Assembly (NCBI RefSeq): GCF_004027225.2
Contig: NC_044282.2
Coordinates: 68,869,787 to 68,933,786 of the forward strand
Source: Strigops habroptila
Taxonomy: Eukaryota > Chordata > Aves > Psittaciformes > Psittacidae
Direction: 5' to 3'
DNA: 64,000 bases
Below, one piece after another: positions 44,801-56,800 of the stretch; the stretch's first letter is position 1; each line of letters opens with the position of its first letter. The notes under the pieces are model-generated. The model was not told where the DNA came from and searched no databases. It was given only the letters and a program-made list of their open reading frames with translations. The position numbers and the translations under genes are program-made.

Positions 44801-47800
44801 CAGTGCCAGCAAAAATAAATCAGATGTAGTTCCAACTCTCTTTGGTCTGTTTCTTTTAGGCACAAAATCAGTGTTATATTTAAACATCCATCTGTTTTCT
44901 TAATCATATCTGATTTGAGCAACAATTACTATGCATCCTTATACAGCTCCCAAAACTCCCTTTGGAAGGTGAAGAGGGAGAAGACCACAACTGCATTTCT
45001 TGCTGATATGCAGCCAGGTTTTCATACTTTTTTTTCTTCTTATTGGACTTAACAATTCTTCCTTTGGGAAGAATGAGATGTAAATATTCAGCTAGGCTTA
45101 AAGGAAAACTTAAAACCTGTTGTCATCAGAAGTAGAACAGCAAGCAATCGTATCTCTGTAAAGCGCGTAGTAACCCCCAACTGTAAGTTGTTACAGATGA
45201 TATGGAGCTAAAGAGTGCTCATATGGAATATATATCTTAATCTATATCATTGCTTAGTATGTCCTCTGACTGAAGCAGTCTTACCTCTTGCAGCACGAAG
45301 CAGTGTGTGCTCAGCACTGCAGTGCTTCACACTTGACATCTTAGCAGCTAAGTGTGCTGGGGTTTTTTTCAGGTAGTTATACTATGTTAGGAGAACTGTC
45401 TTGGCTTGGGATGTCTCATCTTTAGGAGCAACGAATTCTGATGTTGTTTCTAATGTCTGTCATTATTTTTAGCTACCTGCAACAGTGTTTCGTTCTTCTG
45501 GTAAGACATTACATGCAAGATGAACTTGCTTATTTAGATTTCCGGAGAATAGAGCTACGAAATATCTTCTTAGCTTCTAATAGTTGGGACAGTTGAATGC
45601 TGTTAAACTTTCAAACGTTTTCAAAACTTCGTGGTTAGAGTAGTACAAATCCTGGCCTGCCCACCCTCACTCACTCTCCCGCCAGTGTGAGAAGCAATAT
45701 ATTTAGGTTTGGTGTAGTATCTATTACACTTCTAATCCTTTAGCTCAGATAAGGCTAAAGGTCAAAACTGGCACAGGGTGCCCAGAGAAGCTGTGGCTGC
45801 CCCATCCCTGGCAGTGTTCAAGGCCAGGTTGGACAGGTCTTGGAGCAACCTGCTCTAGTGGAAGGTGTCCGTGCCTGTGGCAGGGGGTGGGAACTAGATG
45901 ATCTTTTAAGGTCCCTTCCGAACCAAACCCATCTGTGATTATGACCTTTTCCCCCCTCTTTTCTTGGCCCTTATTTGTGAAGATTAAATAAAATGAGTGT
46001 GATTCATTTATTCTAAAAAACCTGACATCAATAAGGATATAAATTACCTGTTTCTATGGCTGGTTAATAATCCTACCTAAAGTAGACAATTGCTTTCCCC
46101 CTTCTGCAATCAAAAGCCTTTTGACCACTTAAATACACTCTGATTCTCGGGAAGTGGTCTGGACAGTAGTTTCTGAGCCATTCTAATCTGTGGAGAAACT
46201 CTAATGTCTTTCATGAGACTGCCAAATACCACAAGAAAGGGCTGTATTTTCTTCCAAGTCCTTCTGTGCCAGATGGATCAAATGATTCTATTTTCCAGGC
46301 AAATAAATCAGAAATCTTGTAACCTCCTTTGAGATTTTGGATCTCTCTCGTTCTGGAGATGTGACATACATTTTTTTAGTCCAGTATTTACTGTCTTAAG
46401 AGAAAATCTACAAGGTTGCTAACCTGACCAGTCATTTTTTCCACAAAAGTACTGCAAAATAATATCCAAAGTAATGGTAGTTCAGTTTCTGGGAAGCTGG
46501 TGACTCTGCTTTCGTTGACTTTGGAGATGAAGAGGTGTACAGTTGGAAATAACTAAATATTTGTTCTTGTTGTACGAGAGGGTTTCTTAGTGGCACAGTT
46601 TTAGTGAACCTATACAATATCCTTCCTTTATCATGGCTCTGCATTGGTTTCCTGGTTTTGTACTCAATTTTTGTGGTTGTAACAGTTTGCCACTTGCTTT
46701 TAACTCTGCCTTTATTCCAGGATAGCAGAAGGATGCTTTATCTTTTCTTTCTGCTCCACTCTTCTCTTCCTATAAGGCACAGTTTTAGATCTTGTCCACA
46801 CTTCGTGTTTCAGACATGTTGTAACCAGCTCTCCAGCCTTTGAATTATTTTTGGAGTGTCGACAAACACAAGAGCAGGAATTGGTGTTTGCAGTTCTGCT
46901 TTTCTGAGGACGGGCAGAACTGTCTATGAAAGTTGCCCACTTTTTCCATGATGAACTCTGTTTTCAGTTCCTCATTACTGTGGAGAGCTGGAAGGAATGA
47001 TGAGGAGCAGGGACTGGCCAACTGAGAAACCTGGGAGTTGGGAGAAAGAATGGGATCTAGTCTAGGACATCTGGAGAGGTCCAAATATGATTTCCAACCA
47101 CTAAAACTGGTATGTTGGGTGGGAGGGTAGGATTTTGGTAAGGTGAGGGCTGGGCTGGGCTGGAGAGAAGGGAATGCTGAAGGGAGACCATTAGGACAAA
47201 TAGAATTGGGGAAGAGATGGCAGATATCAGGCTTGGACGGGGAAGCAGAAATGATTCCTACATGCTACCAAAATGTCATTAAAGAGGATGTGAACTATAG
47301 GATATCCGACTCATTTGTTACAGAAGTTTCAAAACAAAAGTGTGTAGTAAATGAAGCAAGGAGTTACAGGTAGGAGAAAAATACTTCACTGCTCAGGCTG
47401 TAACCTCCTGCCAGGAAAGTTGATTCTGTCTTTCTGCCACTGAACTCTGCTCCAGTGTGTTGCAAGGCAAGTCAGTTTTTTAAGTGTAGATAGTTTTCTG
47501 TTGTTAAAGCAGGCTGGTACTAAATAGCTTTAAAAAGCTAGCTTTAAAAAGCTAGATAGCTAACTTCTCTAACTTGTCTAACTTAATGCATGTCGTGTTG
47601 TGACATTAGTACTTAATGCAGGAAATTATTTGGGGGGTTTATTTACATTGTCCGGTGCTTTCTAGCTGTGGTTTTATTTTTACTTTAAATTCATTCAAAT
47701 AATAGCTTATTGTTCTCTTTTACAGACAGACAAAAAAATACATGGGTCATCAGAGATACTCCAGAATTGTCATAGTGTTATCACTGAGGCAAAGTTTCAG

Positions 47801-50800
47801 CAATGGAGATGCTATTTATAGCAACCCTATCACCAGATGCTATCTGTGTGAAATGGAGAGCACGAACTATGGAGGTTCAAGCCAGCTGTGAGATGACTCT
47901 ATATTCTGATAGAATCATAGAATCACAGAATGGTTTGGGTTGGAAGGGACCTTTAGATCATCTAATTCCAGCCCCCCTGTCATGGGCAGGGACACCTTCC
48001 ACTAGAGCAGATTGCTCCAAGCCCCGTCCAACCTGGCCTTGAACACTGCCAGGGATGGAGCATTTACCACTTCTTTGGGCAGCCTGTTCAGTGCCTCACC
48101 ACCTGCACAGGGAAGGGAATATCTGGACTGTATTCAAAGTGGTTTTGTGACTCTTAACTAATTATAGTAAGGTACATTAAATATAAGGGCTCTGTGTATG
48201 TCTCTTGTTATTTTTATTGTGTTACTTCTTGTTCTTAAAAAATGGCATCTGTAGACTGCACATTCTAATGTCTGGAGAGGCGACCTTTCTGAGGAACAGC
48301 AAGAACATTGGGAATCAGATGTCACATAAGCAAGCTCTTCTGACTCTGGTATCATTTATTACTGAAGGAATGTTTTATTTGGAAAAACACATCATGTATC
48401 TTATTTATAAAGATGATGTTTTAAGCAATATTTTTGTTGTTTTCACAGGCTTGTTAAAGAAAAACTAGATTATCCTTTTACAAAGGAGAAAGCAGTTGAT
48501 TTTAAAAAGTCAGATTCATCTTGTTTCTTTAACTTATTATTTTTTTTTGTTCTAGGCCTCAAAGAAAGCGCTGAAGAAATGGTAAAAAACAGGTTGGAAG
48601 GAAAGGATAACCTAACTCCATGGGAAAAATTCCTGGAGAAGAAGAAAGAAAAAAGAATCCTTAAAAAAAAGAGAAAGGTAATGATTGCTTTGGCCACTTG
48701 GGGGGAGTTGTTGTTTGTTTGGCTTCTTAAGTTGCTGCTATTGTTTATTTTGGATAAACAAAAAGTTGGATAGCTTCCAGTACTATTTGAAGTTTAGAAT
48801 GTGCAGTGGTCACTCATGTGGAAAGACTGAGAGTGTCTCATTAAATTTACAGAGCAAAAGCATGTTCAGAATACTACTGATCTTACACATACTTTACACA
48901 AAATTCCATTTATCTACTTGTGTTGCTTTAAAGATAAATGAGTCATAACAGTTGGTTTTCAGTTAATGTTTCTGAATGCATTAGGAAGGTCTTTTTGCTA
49001 CTGAATGTCTATCAAAGTTATTATGATAATGATAATTGTAGTTTTGCACATTTTTAGCCTAAAATAATACAGGCTTGTTTCTCAAAGCTGTAACATCAAA
49101 GAATTAATAGCCACAAAGGACTATTCAAATTTCAAGTTGCAAGAGCAAAGTTCTGGGTATGAATAACAAAATGGTCCTGTAGTAACGTGAAAATTGCTGT
49201 TGCTTCGTCTTTCTACACACGGAAGGTCAGTGTGAAGACTCCTGTGGCACTGGTGTGCAGAAATAGGGAGATAAATGTTTATGCATATGCTAGGGAAAAA
49301 AAGCATGTGGCATACAGAATCTAGCTTCCTTAAATTCTTAAATTACTATGAATATAATTCACGTTGCAGATAATATAGGGATTACTCTTAAAAACAACTC
49401 GAATTACGCAGTGAATTCCTGTTAGTTTTAAGTGGCATTTGATGAGGAACTTCTTAAACCTTACAGAAGAAGAGTGCTCTGACTACAGTCAGTAGCACTG
49501 TCAGGTAGTAGAGCAACTTATTGCTACCATAATATTCTTGTTCAGTCTGATAAATTAAGGGGCAAGGCGTACAACACAATACTTCCAGTCCAGACTCAGG
49601 CTTTTTGAGTTTTGGAGCACAAAATGAAGCTCCTTGCTCCAGTTTTTCCCCATGTAGAGTTTTTGTGGAACATAAAGTAAGGATATAACAATGCTGTGAT
49701 CCTGTCATTTGTTGGTGTGGTTAGCTAGTGCATCACAGTTTGTGGGTGCATCTAATAAAGCTCCTTGGAGTATGTAAATAGCCCTTCTTCAGGTACATAA
49801 AAAGCTCTCAATCTGTGGAACAGATTTTAAATAGTTGGTTTGTCTTTACTAAGAATTTTTAGTGCATCCTAGTTTTATGATGTTCAGCATAAAGTATTTC
49901 AGTTTTCACCTTCATAGTTACTAACAGAAGGAACATCTTATTCCAGTGAAACTTTAGTAGTTTATGTTGATTGAAACAATGTTTGTGCTTTCTTACAGGC
50001 TACTGCTGAGAAAGAAGAGAGTGAGGATGAACTTCCATCTGACGTTGATCTCAACGACCCATATTTTGCTGAAGAACTTGAGAAAACAGGTGGGTCAAGA
50101 CAAATGACTTCAGGAAGAAATCTGCCCTTCCTTTAAATAATGAGCTTTCGAAACAAAGTCAGGCTAGAGTAAATGCAGAGGTAGCATGTTCAGAATGAAA
50201 TAAAGGAGGTGTCATTGGCCTAAAATTGCAGGTGCTGTTCTTGTGAAATGATGCATATTGTGACACGTGGAATGGTAGGGAACATAGTTCTCTTAGCTTT
50301 CACTAGAGACCATTACGTAGCCAATTTCTGGGGGTGGCTGTTAAAAACAAGGTGACCATCTGCTCCCCTAAATATTCCAGAGAAAAGAACTTCATTGCCT
50401 TCGAAGCCTGCTTCCTGTTTTATAGGAGGAGCCAGTTATGTGTGGGACCCTTTGAAGTTTGGATCAATTACAAAAATGTCAAATGTATTTGCATCATAAA
50501 GTTGTCTTTCAGAAGAAATCAGTTTTCTTTTAGTCTGAAACACATTTTTACTACTTATCCATGTTTTATAGAAAATACCATGATTTAAGGTGTCATGCAA
50601 TGCTGTTTTCGGCTATGCTTTCCTGGTGAATGGTATATAGGTTATTTCAGAATTCATTTTAAAGATGCCATTCCTTCCTCCACTTTATTTTTCCTTAATA
50701 GCAAGATTATGTCAGTACTCTCATACTAATGATTGATGTTTCAACATTATAGTGAAATCTCTGAAAAAATGATTTCTTCTGCATTATATAAGAAGTTGTT

Positions 50801-53800
50801 TGTGTCATGGAGGTGCTCAGCAGGGACTGGTTGTATCTGCAGGTTCTTAAACATTCTTGTCCATAATGAAGAGAATAGACTTTCAGTGCTCATGGAGTCT
50901 CTGAGGATTTTACTAATACACATAAAGGTTAAGAAAATGAAGCTTTTGTCTGCAAGTTTACTGATAATCTACTGAAAACCAGAATGTGGCTAGCCCTGGA
51001 GAAGTTTTAAAGGAAGAACACAGTGGTTGGCTGCAAGGCAGCTGACATTTTAACCATGATTACGCAGCACAATTGTGTTTGACTTTCACCAAGTCTACCC
51101 AAAACAGCCTCTGTCTCATAGCTGGGTTTGTTTTGAAGTGCAGCTGGCTTCTGCAGTTGGAGAAAATGGGTTACAATCTGCTTTGAACAAGGCTGTAACT
51201 CTGCCAATTTCGTATCTAGGGTACAGCAATAACTGGAATGATGATAATTTTTCATAAGCCTTCCACAATTCCTCTGAAGGATTGAAATTTTGCCCTTATA
51301 CTGGCTGGCAGATGATCTCAGATCATGCTGAAAAGCATATGACAGGGTATAGATTCAGGTGGACCAGAGCAGGAACTGTGAGGATGCAGTAGTGCCTTAG
51401 GGTTTGCAGCAGTGTGTTTGAACCCATCCTGGATTCACTTGTTGACTGTCATGTGTACGGGTCTTGCGTAAGGTACTTGTTCACAAGCTGAGGCAATTTA
51501 AGGAAAGCAAGAGCATAAGGAGCTGTTAGACAAAGGGCTTAACAGATTTGAATGCTGCAAAAGGAAACCTGGAAATGATGGGAAGTCTACTTGAGTGTAT
51601 ATTCATCAGTTTTGTCTTGTTCCTGAACACTGTTTGTAAAGCAGGCAGTGATTCTTACACCATGGATGCTTCATCTTGGGAGAGGCAAGGTACAGCATAT
51701 TCTTAGTGCTTGCTTTGCACATGTGTATAATCCCTGTGTGGCTTTTCAAAAGAACCCCAGGCTAAAATGTAAAATGCTGCATATGTATGAGCCTTGATGC
51801 TGTGTTTCAGAAGCTTGATTCTAGTTTGATATTGTCAAGGAAAAAAAAATCATTTGTCACTTCTGTTTTACATTGATGCACAATGTATTGTTTCAAAGCC
51901 TTTCATTTGGCTTGGCCAGTGTCAGTCTTACTGCATTTGTTTCCCTTTTCTCAGAAAAGGTTCATGTAAGACAGAATGACTTTTGTAGCTTAAACTGTTG
52001 GAAGATTAATAGCTGAATAGTGAATTGCTTATTAACATGAGAGCAATGTCCTGCTTTTGGAGAGCACTGAAGAGTTTCAGAACGCTTTAGCCTATTAAAC
52101 ATAGTTTCTATTGATCCTTTGTTGAGGAAAAGGGCTACATGTCTTTGCACATTATCATAACTCCTATAGGTTCCAAACCATTTGATGTCTTCTCATAATC
52201 TAATTTATGATGTATGTAGGAATTGATGGCTTTTTAATGCTGGAAGATAACAGCACGACTGTGGAGACATAAGATGTTAACAGTAAAATCTGAGTATAGT
52301 TGTAGAACCTGTACTTGGAAGATAAAGGTCTTAGCTGTATTACTGATTCATTTACTGTTTGTCTTTGCAAGGCTTTTGAGACTGACTTTGAAGCTTCTGA
52401 GTAAGAAAGATAAGAGGTCTTGTGAGAGGAGGCTTTGGTCTGTGGTCGGTCTCTGTATTTGAAGTCTCAAAACGATGATTAGCTTTTACTGTTGGCACTG
52501 GAAAGTTGTTGGCATGCAAAGTGAATGTTGCAAACTAAATTCTTGAGCTGACAAAGAGCCGAATGGCAGCTCGAGGAGGGGATTACAGCAGAGACTAGAA
52601 GCTTCTCTCACTGGCTGGTGGCACCTACCAGTTCTGCATAGCATTGAAGACAAGTATCTGCTGCTGTGGGTGGAAGAAATATGATTAAAAGATGGCAGTG
52701 GAGATTAGGTGCTAGGAAAAATATGAGGGTTTGCAATCAGTTTGGGAAAGATTCTTACTCTAGGTTTTATATTTGTAAGTGTGCAAAAAGTGTGAGAGTG
52801 TGGGGGGAAGTTTCCTTCCAGAATGTATGTGGGACAGTGTCAGGAGTATATTAAAAAGACAGAAAACGATGCATTAATGAATTCTGAAACCAAACCGTTT
52901 TCAGTATGATGCAAAATCTTTAGTGCTAAGAGTGATTTTTAGGTCCCAGGCTGGTTTATTAGCTGTGTAGTATCATAGTAAGAAGTAAAGTTTGGTTTAT
53001 ATATGTATTTATTTTCATGGAAAAGAGCTTAGTTTGATACCAGCTCCTGGTTCATTTTCATCTACAGCAACAGAAATCTTTGAAGGCAGGAAGATAAGTT
53101 ATCTTCACTTCTGTGATTACACACAGTGAAAGAGGAGGGAAGATGACTTGAGGGGCCCTTCTTAGGGGGATGGGTGGAAAAGCTGAGAGATTTACTGATT
53201 TAACTTCTAGAATCATTGTCCCCAATTCATGTACCTGTGCCCGGTTTCCTTTTCTGTAGTTTAGCCAGTTCTGGGAAGACACAAAAGATGTCGTAGTTGT
53301 TGAAGTCTCACATAGACATTTGTATCTCCCTTCCACACATTAATTGTGTAGGTTAGGTAATAATATTATATCTGAATCTGATTTTCCTGCACATTTTCTG
53401 GAATTCCGAAATCAACAGTTCAGTTCTTGAGCTGATGACATTGCGCATCTGGATAGTTTATTTTTTGATGGTGGTGGTTTGTTTCTTCTAGAAGTCCATT
53501 TCCAGCTTGGAATCCATTTAGAAATACTCAGGAGAATAGTCAAGGGAGAAAAAACTGTTCTTCAAGAGATGTGTCCTGTTCCAGAGTATATTTAGTGATA
53601 TAACTTGACGTTTTTCTGGCATGTTTGTGTTTCTGGTCTGACTACAAATCTGGCTTAACAAAATGGAGCCAAATATCTTCCTTAAGAGTACCCCCAGTGG
53701 ACTGTAATAAATTGCCTGGGAATGTAATTCCAAGCTCAAGGGTCAGAGTATGTGGTTCAGGTCAGAAAACCTTCTGCTTTTCCTGCTCCTTCTTGATCAG

Positions 53801-56800
53801 GCATTCCAAAGAGAATAATTTGATCTTGTAGGATTTATAAACAAGTCTGTTTTCATTAAAGTTATGTTTGACTAATGTCTTAAGCTGTTATGATTCATTC
53901 TGTCTTATCTAATCAGCACTCTGTAGCTCAAGTCAATTCTAAGAGAGCTCCATCAGAAGAATATTCAGTCTTAACAGTCAATCATATTTTCAATCCAGTG
54001 ATGCTGTTCAGGTCTATTTTGCAAGGGTTTTTGTGCTAGCATGGCTACGAGCACAAGACGGTCTTTTAGCCTTGCCTATACAGTTTAAAAACTTTTTTCA
54101 CTCTTATTCAGCTGGCAAACTTTTGCTCTGGATACAGAGATACACATTTGTTATTTATTCTGAAATATTTACTACATTGTCTACTCAAGTAGAAAGAATG
54201 AACAGTTTGAGAACTGCAGGACTCTTCAATTACATTTATGAGTATATAAACCGATTCTCTTTTAAAACACCATGGGAGTGGTGTAATGTCTTATGTTTGC
54301 CTGCTCTGTTGTCATGCTTCTCTCTACTGCTCGATGAGAAATCCAGTAAACACATGTTCTCTAACTGTTCTTTTTTTGTTGACTTGTTTATGACATTTGG
54401 ATATTGCTGCCTCCTTAAATTGAACAAATATTCAGCAGATTTTTATTGCTTTAGCTGGTTTTTCTTAACTTTTCAGCCTTTTTCCACATCCAACATTTAA
54501 GTATTGATTACAAGAAAATGAGATGCACTTACAGGTTCTGTTCATAGAGAAATTGTGCTCTTATGCATCAGCTTGAATAAATGTGTGCATGTCCTATGTT
54601 TGCACTTAGGTTTAAAGAAGAAGCCAGAATCAGTTGAAAGTACCTCAGAGGATGAAGATGAAGTTGAAAAACAGAAGGTAAAGGGGGTTAAAATGTTGAG
54701 CATTATGGATGTTGCATTGCCTGAATTCTGCAAATACTTGTTACGTGTTTGTGAATGGATCTATGAAATTCCATATGACAGCAATACAGTAAAACTGGTT
54801 TTAATAGCGAGAGCTTTTGGAACATAAACTACCCAAGAAGAATGGTAGATGGTCGTTGGTCCATGCCTTGATGTCTTAAGATGATGCCAGGGAATCTTTC
54901 TGGAAGATAATAGTTGAACACAGCTCAACAGAGTTAGGCATCACTGAAATGTAAGGGCACAGAAGCCATAGTGGTTGAGCTGATGCTCCCTCTGGCTTTA
55001 AAGCTATCCCAGTACATTTGTGTGTTGGGCAGTGCCGGATGCTTACTTTTAACATCAGCATTGTATGAAACATTTGTGTGCTCACACTTTGTCCTCTAGA
55101 CTTTTAACCATGAAGATTGAATTGTTTGCTAGTGCATGTTTGCTTTTAATTCTTTCTCAGAACAACTTAACTAAATACATTTATTAAATTCATATGTTAA
55201 TTTCAATATCAATATAAAATTGTGTCCATTTTTGATTTCTAAGTTGTGGTGTACAATTTTCAGATTAGATTATTAGTATGTTTAGAAGTTCATGTGGGTA
55301 CCCAAATATGTGGGTATTTGCATTTATTTTACATGTAATAAAAAGGAAATCAACTACTGTATTAATATTTGAGGTGTATAATATTACACCTCACCGTTAG
55401 AAGAATGTTGTTATGGATGAAACAATACTGCCCTGACAACCCTATTCCAATTCATGTATATGTATGGAGACTCATACAGAATTTACTGCTCTATTTTTCA
55501 TGGAAAACTTAATTTCATTGTGTACCTGGACTTTCTTGTTTTGCACCAGGCTGAAATGGCCCTACTTATGATGGATGATGAGGACGACGCCAGAAAACAT
55601 TTTAACTATAAAAAGATTGTAGAACAACAGAATTTGAGCAAGAAGAAAAAGAAACTTTTAATGAAAAAGAAAGAATTGGTAGAAGATGACTTCCAGGTAA
55701 GGGTCTACTCTTGATTTTGAGGCTCAGATAGAGCCTCAAAATTGTTAATTATTTTCAGGACAAATTTGGTGGTTTCATATCTTTCTCTGTCTGAAGGAGG
55801 AGAACTAGGTCTACGTCTTTAGGGAGTTACAGGCTGTTTTCAAAAAGCAAGAAATACTCTGATAGAATGTTGAGGGGAACAGATTCAAACTCTGTGTAAG
55901 ACAACAAGACACTATTTATGCGAGGCCTTGTACATTTGTATTTTAGGTACATGCCAATACCTAAAATACGTATTGGCATGTTTGTTCTTATTGTTATCCA
56001 CTGCTGCTTTCATCCTACTCCTGCTGTCAATATCACTGGCACCCACATGGACCATTAGGAGTGGGTAATAGTAGGACTTCCTAGAATAGGTAGCCTCTCA
56101 GCAACATCTCTGATCCAAGCCCCTGGTAGGCAACACTCTTCCCTTGAGATTGGGTCAGGCTGACAGATGGGTGCCTCTGTACCTTTCAAAGTATGACCTA
56201 CTATGACCATCCGCTGCTTTTTCCTGGATGCACTGGTAGTTGGTGTGGCAACTGGTTGTTCCAAATCCAATCCTGGTCAGTTCTCAACAACAAACCTCTC
56301 CTTGGTCTGCTGACAGCGGCATATGCAGGATTTGTACAAGCATTCACTTGTCTGTTTTACCAATAGTACCTTCTGGCTCTCTACTTCACACTTGCTGGGA
56401 TTTTGTAACTGGAGCAGTTCCAGGAATGGTGAACAATCTCATGAGCTATGACTTCTTCATTGTGTTTAAAAGCTTTGCTATCATGGGTAAAGGTTACCTA
56501 AAATAAACACTCCTCTTCTGCCTTCAGGTAGATGTTGCTGATACAAGATTCCAAGCCATGTTTACTTCTCCCCTGTTTAACCTGGATCCTTCGGATCCAA
56601 ATTTCAAGAAGACAAAAGCAGTAGAAAAGATCTTGGAAGAGAAAGCTCGACGAAGAGAAGAAAAGGAGCAAGATCTTAAGGAGGCAAGCAAGGGGGAGGA
56701 GAACAAGACGGCAAAGAAAGAAGAGGTTGCCAAGAAAGCCATAGATCCTGCCCTATCAATGCTAATAAAATCTGTCAAAAATAAAACCCAAGAGTTTCAG

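Larger units (their letters stand above)
41603..48555 (+). other. ESF1: ESF1 intron between coding exons 8 and 9
   Basis: The longest intron, 6.95 kb. It contains a (GTTT)n microsatellite, two CR1 tails in opposite orientation (45764 and 47910) and a 14-bp tandem duplication (tagctttaaaaagc at 47525-47552). Open frames of up to 118 codons show no recognised protein. Confidence 0.9.

Noticed and set aside
54033-54500. 155-codon open frame inside an ESF1 intron
   Set aside because: Phe/Leu/Cys-rich translation from T-rich intron DNA; no motif recognised and no sign of independent transcription.
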